Source: Bacillus sp. CGMCC 1.16541 (GTDB lineage Bacteria; Bacillota; Bacilli; Bacillales; Bacillaceae_H). Taken from it: a stretch of 34,251 nucleotides of DNA. A model generated the notes under the pieces. The model searched no databases and had not been told where the DNA came from. It saw only the letters and a program-made list of their open reading frames with translations. Every line of letters begins with the position of its first letter. Position 1 is the first letter of the stretch. The stretch spans positions 1 through 34,251 of the forward strand of contig NZ_KZ821208.1 in assembly GCF_003184905.1 (NCBI RefSeq), written 5' to 3'. This document shows positions 6,604 through 16,100 of the stretch, in pieces. The position numbers and the translations under genes are program-made.

Positions 6604-9030
6604 TTGAACTATATCGCACACATTCGTGAAAGTGATGGATGTATTCAAACGGTTGAAGAGCATTTGTTAGGTGTAAAACAGCTAGCGGAAACATATGGAG
6701 AGAAGTTAGGTGTGAAGCATTTAACAGGTCTTGCAGGAATGCTTCATGATTTAGGAAAGTACACGACACAATTTCGAGATTATATCATTGAGGCAGTTGA
6801 GAATCCACATTCTCCACCAAAAAGAGGAAGTGTCGATCACTCAACCGCTGGTGGAAGATTTTTATATCAGTTGTTCCATAGTACACCACCTTATGACAAA
6901 AATAAGGCTTTAATCGCAGAGGTGGTTGGGAACGCAATTCTTTCTCATCATTCGTACTTACAAGACTTCTTAAGTCCAGATTTGGAATCAAAATATTTAT
7001 ACAGAGTTCGAGATAAGCAAGCACAGGAATTAAATCAATTTGAAACAATCATTCAGCACTTTTATGAACACGTTATGAGAGAAAACGAATTTCAGGAATA
7101 TGTAAATCAGGCAGCTACTGAGCTAGATATATTTTTAAAAAAGCAATCGTCTAGTCATGATGAAAAAAAATTAATGTTTTTAACGAAGTTTATTTTTAGC
7201 ACACTGATCGATGCGGATCGCACAAATACGAGATTATTTGAAGAGAATAAAGTAGAAGACATCTCTATAGATGATAAGCAACTATTTCATACATACTATG
7301 AGCGTTTAATGAGAAAAATTGATTCTTTTAAGGTAGAAACACCAATTAATCAGTTAAGAGCGAATATGTCTAATCAATGTGATCAGTTTGCAGAAAAACC
7401 ATCTAGTATATACACACTGTCTATCCCTACAGGTGGTGGGAAAACATTTGCTAGTCTTAGATATGCATTGAAACATGCAACTCTTTATAACAAGAAACAC
7501 ATTATTTATGTTGTACCTTATACGACGATTATTGAACAAAATGCCAATGAAATTAGAAGTGTATTAAAAGATGAAGCAAATATTTTAGAACATCATTCAA
7601 ATGTTATTGAAGATATAGAAGAAGATGATGAGAAGTTAGACGGTATGATGAACGTAAGTCAAAAGCTAAAGCATGCGAAAGACAATTGGGATGCGCCCAT
7701 TATTTTGACAACAATGGTTCAATTTTTAAATGTCTTTTATGCAAAAGGAAATCGAAATACTAGAAGGCTTCATAATTTAACGGAAGCGGTTATTATTTTT
7801 GATGAAGTACAAAAAGTTCCTGTTTCGTGTGTTTCACTTTTTAATGATGCGCTCAACTTTTTACATACATATGGAAATACAAGTATTGTGCTTTGTACGG
7901 CCACTCAGCCGGCCTTAGATTTTGTTGAACATAAATTAGATCTACAGCCAGATCGAGAGATGATAAGTGACTTAGATACAGTAATCGATTCATTTAAACG
8001 TGTAGAGCTCATTGATCGAGCGACAAATGAAACATTCAGTAATCATAAACTGGTTGATTTCATTAACGAAAAGAAAGAAAATAGCCAGAGTATATTAGTG
8101 ATTTTAAATACAAAGTCAGTAGTCAAGGACTTATATGAAAGACTTAATGAGCAAGGATGGGGAATCCCTATTTATCATTTAAGTACGTCTATGTGTGCCG
8201 CTCATCGAAATGATATCTTAAGCGAAGTAAGAAATCATTTAGCAAAAGGCAATCCTATCATCTGTGTCAGTACCCAGTTAATTGAAGCTGGTGTTGATGT
8301 TAGCTTTGATTGTGTCATACGCTCAATGGCTGGGCTTGATTCAATTGCGCAAGCGTCTGGTCGTTGTAATCGACATGGTGAAAAAGAAATGGGATCTGTT
8401 TATATCATTGATCATGAGGAAGAAAACTTAATTCGCTTAAAAGAAATTAAACAAGGAAAGCAAATAGCGCAAGGAATTTTATTAGATTTAAAACAAAATA
8501 AAGAGAATCATGGGGGACACCTTTTGTCCAGACAAGCAATGAAGTTCTTTTTCAAACGATATTATACTTCATTCGCACTTGATTTAGATTATTTCATCCC
8601 GAAGTTGGAAAAAACAATGATTGCACTATTGACCGAAACAAAATATAACCATAGCTACTACAAAGCACTGTATCAAAAAGAAGGGAAACAATTGCCGCTC
8701 TTTTTAGCGAATAGTTATAAGACAGCAGCGGATTATTTTGAGGTCATTGCCAACCATACTAAATCTGTAATCGTTCCATACGGAGAAGGAAAAGATATCA
8801 TTGCTGAATTAAACAGCCAAAGAACCATTGCTGAACTTTCAAAACTATTAAAAAGAGCACAACAATATACAATTAATATTTACCAACACGAATTTCAACA
8901 TCTATCTCAGCAAGACGGAATTGTAAGTTATCTAGATGGCAACCTTCTTGTTTTAAAAGAAGGATCATACAGTAAAGAATATGGATTGAATTTAGAAAGT
9001 GATAGTGTAATGGAATTAAACTTTTTTTAA
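6604..9030 (+). CDS. cas3: type I-C CRISPR helicase-nuclease Cas3
   Basis: An 808-residue fused HD nuclease and SF2 helicase that degrades DNA marked by Cascade. The HD domain has His20, the HD pair His48-Asp49 (in LHDLGKYTTQF), DHS at 78-80 and SHH at 114-116. The helicase core has Walker A IPTGGGKT (274-281), DEVQ (400-403) in the DExD/H position, motif III CTATQP (431-436) and motif VI QASGRCNRHG (583-592). The start is TTG 6604 with AAGGAG at 6587-6592; no ATG lies before the HD motif. It is separated from the other cas genes by array 1, so it is transcribed as its own unit. Confidence 0.95.
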   Translation: MNYIAHIRESDGCIQTVEEHLLGVKQLAETYGEKLGVKHLTGLAGMLHDLGKYTTQFRDYIIEAVENPHSPPKRGSVDHSTAGGRFLYQLFHSTPPYDKNKALIAEVVGNAILSHHSYLQDFLSPDLESKYLYRVRDKQAQELNQFETIIQHFYEHVMRENEFQEYVNQAATELDIFLKKQSSSHDEKKLMFLTKFIFSTLIDADRTNTRLFEENKVEDISIDDKQLFHTYYERLMRKIDSFKVETPINQLRANMSNQCDQFAEKPSSIYTLSIPTGGGKTFASLRYALKHATLYNKKHIIYVVPYTTIIEQNANEIRSVLKDEANILEHHSNVIEDIEEDDEKLDGMMNVSQKLKHAKDNWDAPIILTTMVQFLNVFYAKGNRNTRRLHNLTEAVIIFDEVQKVPVSCVSLFNDALNFLHTYGNTSIVLCTATQPALDFVEHKLDLQPDREMISDLDTVIDSFKRVELIDRATNETFSNHKLVDFINEKKENSQSILVILNTKSVVKDLYERLNEQGWGIPIYHLSTSMCAAHRNDILSEVRNHLAKGNPIICVSTQLIEAGVDVSFDCVIRSMAGLDSIAQASGRCNRHGEKEMGSVYIIDHEEENLIRLKEIKQGKQIAQGILLDLKQNKENHGGHLLSRQAMKFFFKRYYTSFALDLDYFIPKLEKTMIALLTETKYNHSYYKALYQKEGKQLPLFLANSYKTAADYFEVIANHTKSVIVPYGEGKDIIAELNSQRTIAELSKLLKRAQQYTINIYQHEFQHLSQQDGIVSYLDGNLLVLKEGSYSKEYGLNLESDSVMELNFF

Positions 9031-9086
9031 GTAGAGTAATCTGTTGAGTACGGAAGATAAAACTTGTTGTAATACAGGAAAGTGAT

Positions 9087-9290
9087 TAGTCTATGAAGAA
9101 ATGTACTTTATAGACTAGTGGGTGCGAATGTGAAGTGCACATCATTTTCTAGGGACATTCGCACCTCATGATTTGTAAATAATTGTCGAGTAATCTTCAT
9201 TTGAACATTTTGTTCTTTACTTTAGTAAAGAAAATAGTGGTTTATAGGTGAAAGTATGTACTATGAGCCTATTTTTATCGATAAATCGCT
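9087..9290 (+). promoter_or_regulatory. leader of CRISPR array 1
   Basis: This segment holds several phased inverted repeats. TAGTCTAT (9087-9094) pairs with ATAGACTA (9110-9117). GGTGCGAATGT (9121-9131) pairs with ACATTCGCACC (9155-9165). TTCTTTACT (9213-9221) and AGTAAAGAA (9224-9232) form a 20-bp near-palindrome that ends 58 bases before the first repeat. It ends AAATCGCT. The second, third and last features recur before array 2, which identifies them as leader elements rather than chance structure. Confidence 0.75.
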
Positions 9291-10048
9291 GTCGCACTCT
9301 ATATGAGTGCGTGGATTGAAATATTGTGGTCAAAATGTTGATATAAAAGGGTTTTGTCGCACTCTATATGAGTGCGTGGATTGAAATAATTACTTTTGCC
9401 ATTAGCTGGTGCTATTGTGGCTGGTCGCACTCTATATGAGTGCGTGGATTGAAATCTTTGGATACTCCATCTAATTATAAACTGCCTAGTCGCACTCTAT
9501 ATGAGTGCGTGGATTGAAATAAAACTCCCGTTACTTTCTAATAAATCCCAATATAAGTCGCACTCTATATGAGTGCGTGGATTGAAATAAGAGCATTAAC
9601 TGATGATGCTGAGGGGCTTAAAGTCGCACTCTATATGAGTGCGTGGATTGAAATAGATGTTTACTGATATGTTTCGTATGTTTACACGGTCGCACTCTAT
9701 ATGAGTGCGTGGATTGAAATTAACCTTTTATCATCATCGTTTTTTCATCGGAAGTCGCACTCTATATGAGTGCGTGGATTGAAATTTTTCCTTGTTACTC
9801 AAAAAACTTTTAGGAAAAGTCGCACTCTATATGAGTGCGTGGATTGAAATATTTCGTTGTACGATTGGTTTATCGCCTGGTCAAGTCGCACTCTATATGA
9901 GTGCGTGGATTGAAATCCAACTAGATAATGCAGATGTGAGATACTTATTGGTCGCACTCTATATGAGTGCGTGGATTGAAATCTTCAACTGTCTTTGAGC
10001 GCACCGCCTCATATCCGTCGCACTCTATATGAGTGCGCGGATTGGAAT
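9291..10048 (+). CRISPR. CRISPR array 1, type I-C, 12 repeats and 11 spacers
   Basis: The repeat is 32 bp, starting GTCGCACTCTATATGAGTGC and ending GTGGATTGAAAT, the I-C type with a GCACTC/GAGTGC hairpin. Repeats start at 9291, 9356, 9424, 9489, 9557, 9623, 9689, 9754, 9819, 9885, 9951 and 10017. Spacers are 33-36 bp. The last repeat has two changes (position 22 T to C, position 29 A to G), marking the old end; the leader and newest spacers are on the left. Spacer 3 (9456-9488) overlaps spacer 2 of array 2. Open frames reading through it are artefacts of the period near 66. Confidence 0.99.
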
Positions 10049-10077
10049 TTTGACTATTACAATCTGTTCAGGTTTGA

Positions 10078-10197
10078 TTGAGGTTGGTACATAAGTTAAT
10101 AAAACTAAAAAAGAACGTGTATATGCAACAGCCCGTGCTGTTGTGGGCTGAGCTAAACAGGGGTGCTCTTTATCCCTTTTGGCCCAGCCCTAGTCGA
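10078..10197. repeat. structured intergenic repeat of the GGGACATAA type
   Basis: This segment of the 440-base gap before cas5 begins GAGGTTGGTACATAAGTTAA and ends GGCCCAGCCCT, whose reverse complement resembles the beginning. Inside, CAACAG (10124-10129) pairs with CTGTTG (10138-10143) and CAGCCC pairs with GGGCTG. It resembles small intergenic repeats of Bacillota that start with a GGCTGGGACATAA-like sequence. A related sequence lies at 30190. The assignment is from memory of the pattern. Confidence 0.4.
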
Positions 10198-10247
10198 ATC
10201 ATTTATAATCAAACCTCTATCCTTTTAGTGGTGTGTTCCATTTTTAC

Positions 10248-10304
10248 AAAAAGACACCCGATCATTTCAAGTTGTTTGTACAACGATGATCGGGTGTCTT
10301 TTTT
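10248..10304. terminator. strong bidirectional terminator between array 1 and cas5
   Basis: An 18-bp perfect stem (10248-10265 with 10286-10303) begins AAAAAGACACCCGATCAT and is topped by an inner GTTG/CAAC stem. A-runs and T-runs flank it, so it can end transcription from both sides. It should stop array 1 transcripts from entering the cas5 operon. The following 180 bases up to the cas5 ribosome binding site are AT-rich and must hold the cas5 promoter, which I could not pin down. Confidence 0.8.
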
Positions 10305-10487
10305 GATTCAGTTAATCATATACTATATTTTTCAATCCGCACTTAGGTAAGTGACAATTTATTATAGCATATTCTTAAAAGTTAACAAAAAATTCATATA
10401 ATATATTATTAAAAATATTTACAAAATAAATGGTAAAATGATACCGTTATTATGGTAATATTTTCATATAGAGGAAAGGAGGATACG

Positions 10488-11207
10488 ATGAGAAATTCAA
10501 TTGAATTTGAAGTTTTCGGTAACTATGCATTGTTTACTGATCCGCTCACAAAGATGGGTGGAGAAAAGCATTCATACCATGTTCCTACTTATCAAGCGTT
10601 AAAAGGAATTGTAGAAAGCATATATTGGAAACCAACACTATTAATGGTAGTTGATGCAATTCGCGTCATGAAATCGATTCGCATGGAATCAAAAGGGATT
10701 AGGCCCATTGATTACAGTGGAAGAAATACACTTGCCAATTATACCTATCTAAAAGATGTGCATTATCAAGTAAAGGCACATTTCATCTTTAATCCACATC
10801 GACCTGAGATGGCGTTTGATCGGAATGAACACAAACACCACAATATCTTAAAGCGTTCTTTAAAAATGGGTGGAAGGCGAGATATCTTCTTAGGAACAAG
10901 AGAGTGTCAAGGATATGTTGAGCCTTGTGTATTTGGAGAAGGTGAAAGCTTTTACGATGGATATGGAGAACTACATTTAGGCACAATGGTTCATGGGATT
11001 AATTATCCTGACGAAACAGGTCGTGATCAAATGGAAGTACGATTATGGACCCCGGTAATGAAAGATGGTGTCATTGAATTTATTCGTCCTGATGAATGCA
11101 CACAAGTTAGAACGATTAGGGATATGTCAGTTAAGAATTTTGATCACACAAATGTAGAGTCAGTGGATGAGACATTTCTTGTAACAGAAATGGAGATGAA
11201 TCAATGA
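10488..11207 (+). CDS. cas5c: Cas5c (Cas5d), pre-crRNA endoribonuclease and Cascade subunit
   Basis: The start at ATG 10488 follows AAAGGAGG (10475-10482); an upstream ATG at 10452 has no site. The 239-residue protein has the Cas5 RAMP fold signature (N-terminal [15 protein letters not shown]). In type I-C systems, which lack Cas6, Cas5c cuts the repeat RNA. The catalytic residues known from the Bacillus halodurans enzyme (Tyr46, Lys116, His117) are all found at exactly those positions here, the latter two in NEHKHHN. The stop overlaps the cas8c start by four bases. It should process repeats from both arrays, whose hairpins differ by one base pair. Confidence 0.95.
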   Translation: MRNSIEFEVFGNYALFTDPLTKMGGEKHSYHVPTYQALKGIVESIYWKPTLLMVVDAIRVMKSIRMESKGIRPIDYSGRNTLANYTYLKDVHYQVKAHFIFNPHRPEMAFDRNEHKHHNILKRSLKMGGRRDIFLGTRECQGYVEPCVFGEGESFYDGYGELHLGTMVHGINYPDETGRDQMEVRLWTPVMKDGVIEFIRPDECTQVRTIRDMSVKNFDHTNVESVDETFLVTEMEMNQ

Positions 11208-13102
11208 GTTGGCTGTTAAACCTTTATGAAACGTATGAAGCGAATATTGAACAAGTAGGAAAAGTAGAAAAGAAAAGAAATGGCCAAGAATATACATTAC
11301 TCCCCATTTCTCATACAACTCAAACTGCACATATTCAGGTGAATGTAACGGAAGATGGAGAGTTTCATTCGGCTTTTGTCATCGATAAAGGTGAAGGAAA
11401 CACACTTATTCCGTGTACAGAAGAATCATCTAGTCGAGCAGGGTCTAAAATTGCCCCTTATCCGCTGCATGATAAATTAAGCTATGTTGCAGGTGATTTT
11501 GTAACATATGGTGGAAAAATAAAAAAAGAAGAGCCTTTTCATTATTATATAAAGAATTTGCGTGACTGGGCGCAATCCCCATACGCTACGGGTAAAGTAA
11601 AAAGTATCTATACGTACCTAAAAAAAGAGTCTCTAGTAAAAGATTTGGTTAAGGCAAATATACTAGCTTTAGATGAAAATGATGAACTTATCGAGAAATG
11701 GCAAACTAAATATGATTCTTTGTATCATCAAAAGCCAGCAATCTTTTCGGTTATCGCAAGTGATCAAGAAAGCGCTTTCGTTCGATTTAATGTTTATTCA
11801 CCAACAAAAATTTTAAGAGACGTATGGGCAGACCAAGAAATGTTTGAATCGTTTGTTAGCTATTATCAAAATCAATTAGGCGATCAAGATTTATGCTTTG
11901 TAACAGGAAAGCGCGTACCTAGTACTGATAAACATGCGAATAAAATTAGGCACGCCGGAGATAAAGCTAAGTTAATATCAGCAAATGATACAAGTGGTTT
12001 CACATTTAGAGGACGTTTTCAAATTAGTAAAGAAGTAGCAAGTATTGGCTACGATGTATCACAAAAAGCCCATAATGCGTTAAAGTGGCTCATTCAACGT
12101 CAAGGGAAAGTGATGGATCAACGTGTATTTCTTGTATGGCAAAACGATGCAGAGGACATTCCAGACCCGTTAGATGATTCGTTTGCACTAGATGTTTCTA
12201 CTATTCAAAAACAAGCGTTTACACATCAAGAGTTTGCGAGAGAAGTAGCGAAAGCGTTAGATGGTTATAAAGGTGACTTAACGTTGATTAATAAAAAAGA
12301 AGTAAACATTCTTATTCTGGATTCTGCAACAACTGGAAGAATGGCGGTTCTTTACTATCGTTATATGAACAAAGAACTTTATTTAAATCGCTTGAAGTCA
12401 TGGTATTCATCTTGTATTTGGCAACATCGCTATCGGAAAGATGAAAACGATCGATATATTGAATTTATCGGAGCGCCATCTCCTAAAGACATTGCGTTCG
12501 CTGCATATGGTACAAGAGCGAGTGATAAAGTTGTGAAAGGTTTGGTAGAGCGAATTTTACCTTGTATTCTTGATGATAAAAAAATTCCGTTAGATATTGT
12601 TAGGAGTGCCATCCAGCGTGCTTCAAGCCCAGTTTCAATGGAGAGATGGGAGTGGGAAAAAACATTAAGTGTCACATGTTCTTTAATCAATAAAGAGGAG
12701 GGGTATGAAGTGTCGTTAGATAAAGAAAATCTAAATCGTGACTACCTGTTTGGAAGATTACTAGCTATTGCAGATGTACTTGAAAGACAAGCTCTAGGAA
12801 AAGAAGAAACACGCGCAACAAATGCCATTCGTTATATGAATTCATTTTCTAAGCACCCTGCTCGAACGTGGAAAACGATTCAAGATGCTTTGCAACCTTA
12901 TCAAGCAAAGTTAGGCACAAAATCTCGCTATTTATCTAGTTTAATTGATGAGGTAGCGTCGCACATTCAATTTGATGATTTTAATAATAAACCGTTATCA
13001 GGAAAGTATTTGCTGGGTTTTTATAGTCAACGATATGATCTTTATCAAAAGAAAGAGAAAAGCGCAGAAGTAGAAGTTTTAATAAACGAAGGAGGAAAAT
13101 AA
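11204..13102 (+). CDS. cas8c: Cas8c (Csd1), large subunit of the type I-C Cascade
   Basis: A 632-residue protein beginning [15 protein letters not shown], the usual Csd1 opening, with the typical I-C length. Cas8c recognises the PAM and holds the R-loop in the Cascade complex. The C-terminal part, from an internal Met within [20 protein letters not shown], contains the region that in I-C systems is also made as a separate small subunit (Cas11c) from an internal start. Here GAGGAGGGGTATGAAGTG (12695-12712) offers a strong internal ribosome binding site just before a GTG/ATG pair. It overlaps cas5c by ATGA and is one base from cas7. Confidence 0.95.
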   Translation: MSWLLNLYETYEANIEQVGKVEKKRNGQEYTLLPISHTTQTAHIQVNVTEDGEFHSAFVIDKGEGNTLIPCTEESSSRAGSKIAPYPLHDKLSYVAGDFVTYGGKIKKEEPFHYYIKNLRDWAQSPYATGKVKSIYTYLKKESLVKDLVKANILALDENDELIEKWQTKYDSLYHQKPAIFSVIASDQESAFVRFNVYSPTKILRDVWADQEMFESFVSYYQNQLGDQDLCFVTGKRVPSTDKHANKIRHAGDKAKLISANDTSGFTFRGRFQISKEVASIGYDVSQKAHNALKWLIQRQGKVMDQRVFLVWQNDAEDIPDPLDDSFALDVSTIQKQAFTHQEFAREVAKALDGYKGDLTLINKKEVNILILDSATTGRMAVLYYRYMNKELYLNRLKSWYSSCIWQHRYRKDENDRYIEFIGAPSPKDIAFAAYGTRASDKVVKGLVERILPCILDDKKIPLDIVRSAIQRASSPVSMERWEWEKTLSVTCSLINKEEGYEVSLDKENLNRDYLFGRLLAIADVLERQALGKEETRATNAIRYMNSFSKHPARTWKTIQDALQPYQAKLGTKSRYLSSLIDEVASHIQFDDFNNKPLSGKYLLGFYSQRYDLYQKKEKSAEVEVLINEGGK

Positions 13103-13103
13103 C

Positions 13104-13958
13104 ATGTCGATTCTAGATTATAAGATTGATTTTGCAGTTGTTTTAACAGTAACGAAAGCAAATCCAAATGGTGATCCGCTAAATGGTAATCGCCCGCGTC
13201 AAAACTATGATGGATATGGAGAAATTTCAGATGTAGCTATTAAGCGTAAGATTCGTAACCGTCTTCAAGATATGGGTGAGTCCATTTTTGTTCAGTCAAA
13301 TGATCGCAATGTAGATGAGTTTAGAAGTTTGAGAGAGCGTGTAGAAGGTAACGAATTATTAGGTAAAATGTTTAAAGCAAAAGAAATTTCAAATGAAGAA
13401 TTTGCAGCAGTTGCTTGTCGAGAATGGTTAGATGTTAGAAGTTTTGGTCAAGTATTTGCTTTTAAAGGAGCGAAAACTGGTGTACCAGTCGGTGTAAGAG
13501 GTCCTGTATCGATTCATACAGCTACGAGTATTGATCCAATTGATATTACGAGCATGCAAATTACAAAAAGTGTTAATTCAGAGCCTGGTAAAGAAAAAGG
13601 ATCTGATACGATGGGGATGAAGCACCGTGTTGATTTTGGAACATATGTGTTTTATGGAAGTATTAATACTCAGTTAGCTGAAAAAACTGGGTTTTCAATT
13701 GAAGATGCACAAAAGTTAAAGCAAGCATTAATTACACTATTTGAAAATGATTCATCTGCTGCACGTCCTGATGGAAGTATGGAAGTCAATAAAGTAGTTT
13801 GGTGGGAGCATTCCACAAAATTAGGTCAATATTCTTCTGCAAAAGTACACCGTTCGTTAAAGATTGAGTCGGTAGAGGAACCAAAATCTTTTGAGGACTA
13901 TATTATTGAAGTCCAAGAATTAGAAGGCTTAAAGGTCGAAGTAATTGATGGTCAATAA
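13104..13958 (+). CDS. cas7c: Cas7c (Csd2), crRNA backbone subunit of Cascade
   Basis: The 284-residue protein has the Csd2/Csh2 N-terminus (VVLTVTKANPNGDPLNGNRP). It forms the helical filament that wraps the crRNA. The signature continues with RDVAIKRKIRN-like residues (DVAIKRKIRNRLQD) and the KSVNSEP loop. AAGGAGG lies before ATG 13104. The stop overlaps the cas4 start by 11 bases, indicating coupled translation. There is no sign of decay. Confidence 0.95.
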   Translation: MSILDYKIDFAVVLTVTKANPNGDPLNGNRPRQNYDGYGEISDVAIKRKIRNRLQDMGESIFVQSNDRNVDEFRSLRERVEGNELLGKMFKAKEISNEEFAAVACREWLDVRSFGQVFAFKGAKTGVPVGVRGPVSIHTATSIDPIDITSMQITKSVNSEPGKEKGSDTMGMKHRVDFGTYVFYGSINTQLAEKTGFSIEDAQKLKQALITLFENDSSAARPDGSMEVNKVVWWEHSTKLGQYSSAKVHRSLKIESVEEPKSFEDYIIEVQELEGLKVEVIDGQ

Positions 13959-14604
13959 CGAAGATTATTATTTGATGCTTTCGGGCATTCAACATTTTGA
14001 ATTTTGTCGAAGGCAATGGGCGCTCATTCATATTGAACAAGAATGGGCTGAGAATACAAAAACAGTTGAAGGTCAATACCTCCATAAAAAAGCAGATCAA
14101 CCATTCGTTCGTGAAAAGCGGGGAAATAAGTTGACGGTTAGAGCGATGCCTGTAAAATCAAATGAGTTACAAATTTCAGGTATATGCGATGTTGTGGAGT
14201 TTGTAAGGGATGATAAAGGTGTAGAATTACATGGTGAAGAGGGAAAGTATAGAGTGTATCCTGTTGAATATAAGCGAGGAAAGCCTAAGACAGATGATGA
14301 GGATATTATGCAATTAGTAGCTCAGGCAATGTGTTTGGAAGAAATGTTACTTTGTGAAGTAAATACTGGATACATTTTTTATAATGAGATCAAACATAGA
14401 ATTGAAGTATCAATCTCACCTGAGCAAAAGACAAAAGTAAAACGTGTTGTGTCAGAAATGAGAGATTACTATGATCGTCGATACACTCCAAAAGTAAAGA
14501 CAGGAACGTTTTGCAAGAGTTGTTCTCTTGAACATATTTGCTTACCAACCTTGATGAATAAGCAATCGGTAAGGCGCTATATCGAAGGGAGAATAGCGGA
14601 GTGA
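13948..14604 (+). CDS. cas4: Cas4, RecB-like Fe-S nuclease for spacer acquisition
   Basis: The 218-residue Cas4 helps Cas1-Cas2 select prespacers with a correct PAM and orientation. ATG 13948 is preferred over a TTG one codon earlier. The first cluster cysteine lies in FEFCRRQW (about residue 20), and the other three in CKSCSLEHIC near the C-terminus. The RecB nuclease motif is visible as GICDVV and PVEYKRGKP, with QLVAQAMCLEE as the QxxxY-like helix. All needed residues appear intact. Its TGA overlaps the GTG start of cas1. Confidence 0.95.
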   Translation: MVNNEDYYLMLSGIQHFEFCRRQWALIHIEQEWAENTKTVEGQYLHKKADQPFVREKRGNKLTVRAMPVKSNELQISGICDVVEFVRDDKGVELHGEEGKYRVYPVEYKRGKPKTDDEDIMQLVAQAMCLEEMLLCEVNTGYIFYNEIKHRIEVSISPEQKTKVKRVVSEMRDYYDRRYTPKVKTGTFCKSCSLEHICLPTLMNKQSVRRYIEGRIAE

Positions 14605-15632
14605 AAAAACTGTTGAATACGTTATTCGTCACACAACCTGATGTTTACCTATCATTAGATGGAGACAATGTTGTTCTTTTAAAAGAAGAAGAAAAGTTAG
14701 GTAGGCTTCCTCTTCATAATTTAGAATCGATTGTTTCATTTGGATACACAGGAGCAAGTCCAGCGTTGATGGGATATTGTGCAGAGCGAAATATTTCAAT
14801 CGTATTTTTAAAAATGAATGGCCGTTTTCTTGCAAGAGTTTCGGGTGAGACAAAAGGAAATGTCACATTAAGAAAAACACAATATCGCATCTCTGATGAT
14901 GAAGTGAAATCAGCAAAAATTGCCCGTAATTTTATCATTGGTAAAGTATACAACAATAAATGGGTTGTTGAACGAATGACAAGGGATTACCCAATGAGAA
15001 TTGATGTATCTAAATTTAAAGAAACCTCAAAACATTTATCGAGTCTATTAATGGAAATTCGAGAGTGTGAGGACTTAGAAAGATTAAGAGGTTTAGAGGG
15101 ACAAGCGGCACTTAGTTACAACAAATTGTTTAATGATATGATTCTTCAACAAAAAGAGGATTTTTATTTTCATACTCGCTCCCGAAGGCCTCCTTTAGAT
15201 AATGTAAATGCGTTACTGTCGTTTGCATATACACTTCTAGCTAAAGATGTAGCAGCCGCACTAGAAGGAGTGGGACTAGATGCATACGTAGGATTTTTAC
15301 ACCGAGATCGTCCAGGTAGAATTTCTCTAGCTTTAGATATGATGGAAGAATTAAGAGGGATCTATGCAGATAAGTTTGTGTTATCACTAATAAATAAAAA
15401 AGTGATCAACTCTAACGACTTTATAAAAAAAGAAAACGGTGCGGTCATTATGTCTGATGAAGCACGAAAAAAGTTTTTAACCTCTTGGCAAAGTAAGAAA
15501 CAAGAAAAAATTACTCATCCTTACTTAGGTGAGAAAATCACGTGGGGATTAGTGCCTCATGCCCAAGCTTTGTTGCTTGCTCGTTATTTACGCCATGACT
15601 TAGACGAATACCCACCGTTTTTGTGGAAGTAG
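14601..15632 (+). CDS. cas1: Cas1 integrase
   Basis: A 343-residue Cas1 starting at GTG 14601 (overlap GTGA with cas4). The metal-binding triad is intact: Glu166 in LEGQAALSYN, His234 in FLHRDRPGR and Asp246 in ISLALDMMEELRG. With Cas2 it inserts new spacers at the leader-repeat junction. Because both arrays have matching leaders, this single Cas1 probably serves both. It is immediately followed by cas2 without a gap. Confidence 0.97.
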   Translation: MKKLLNTLFVTQPDVYLSLDGDNVVLLKEEEKLGRLPLHNLESIVSFGYTGASPALMGYCAERNISIVFLKMNGRFLARVSGETKGNVTLRKTQYRISDDEVKSAKIARNFIIGKVYNNKWVVERMTRDYPMRIDVSKFKETSKHLSSLLMEIRECEDLERLRGLEGQAALSYNKLFNDMILQQKEDFYFHTRSRRPPLDNVNALLSFAYTLLAKDVAAALEGVGLDAYVGFLHRDRPGRISLALDMMEELRGIYADKFVLSLINKKVINSNDFIKKENGAVIMSDEARKKFLTSWQSKKQEKITHPYLGEKITWGLVPHAQALLLARYLRHDLDEYPPFLWK

Positions 15633-15932
15633 GTGGATAAGTTGCTGGTATTAATTACATATGATGTAAACACAACGAGTAGTAGTGGACAGAAACGATT
15701 ACGCAAAGTGGCTAAAGTGTGTCAAAACTATGGTCAACGAGTACAAAACTCTGTCTTCGAATGTGTAGTAGATACTACGCAATTTACATCTCTAAAGCTA
15801 CAATTATCAAGTATAATTGATGAGAACACTGACAGTCTTAGATTTTATCAACTTGGAAATAATTATAAAAATAAAGTCAGTCATATTGGATCAAAAAAAT
15901 CAATTGATATAGAAGCGCCATTAATTTTTTAG
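15633..15932 (+). CDS. cas2: Cas2, structural partner of Cas1
   Basis: A protein of up to 99 residues with the beta1 motif LVLITYDVNT and the ferredoxin-like fold pattern of Cas2 (RLRKVAKVCQNYGQRVQNS, then FECVVD). GTG 15633 directly follows the cas1 stop. A TTG at 15642 with AGGTGG five bases before it gives MLVLITYDVNT, closer to the usual I-C Cas2 start, so the true start may be there. The stop codon overlaps the first base of the leader hairpin of array 2. Confidence 0.95.
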   Translation: MDKLLVLITYDVNTTSSSGQKRLRKVAKVCQNYGQRVQNSVFECVVDTTQFTSLKLQLSSIIDENTDSLRFYQLGNNYKNKVSHIGSKKSIDIEAPLIF

Positions 15933-16100
15933 TGCGAATATAAAGCGCACATGATTTACTAAGGGTATTCGCACCTCATAATTAGAAGAAATTTGTCGAT
16001 TAATCTTTTGTCAAATACTTTGTTCTTTACTATTGTAAAGAAAATAGCGAAAACTTAGATGTAAATATCAAACCTACCCGATATTTACCTGAAAATCGCT
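15932..16100 (+). promoter_or_regulatory. leader of CRISPR array 2
   Basis: GTGCGAATA (15932-15940) pairs with TATTCGCAC (15966-15974). TTCTTTAC (16023-16030) pairs with GTAAAGAA (16035-16042) and ends 58 bases before the first repeat, as in array 1. GTAAATATC (16061-16069) pairs with GATATTTAC (16080-16088); its counterpart in leader 1 is weak. The segment ends AAATCGCT. Blocks common to both leaders include GTGCGAAT, GCACAT, ATTCGCACCTCAT and TTTGTTCTTTACT with one or no change. Confidence 0.75.

Noticed and set aside
9792-9998. Open frame encoding tandem VALYMSAWIEI units
   Set aside because: It is a translation of CRISPR repeats; the repeat-spacer period near 66 keeps the frame open by chance.
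10078-10350. 90-residue frame before cas5
   Set aside because: It starts at TTG without a ribosome binding site and runs through the structured repeat and the terminator.
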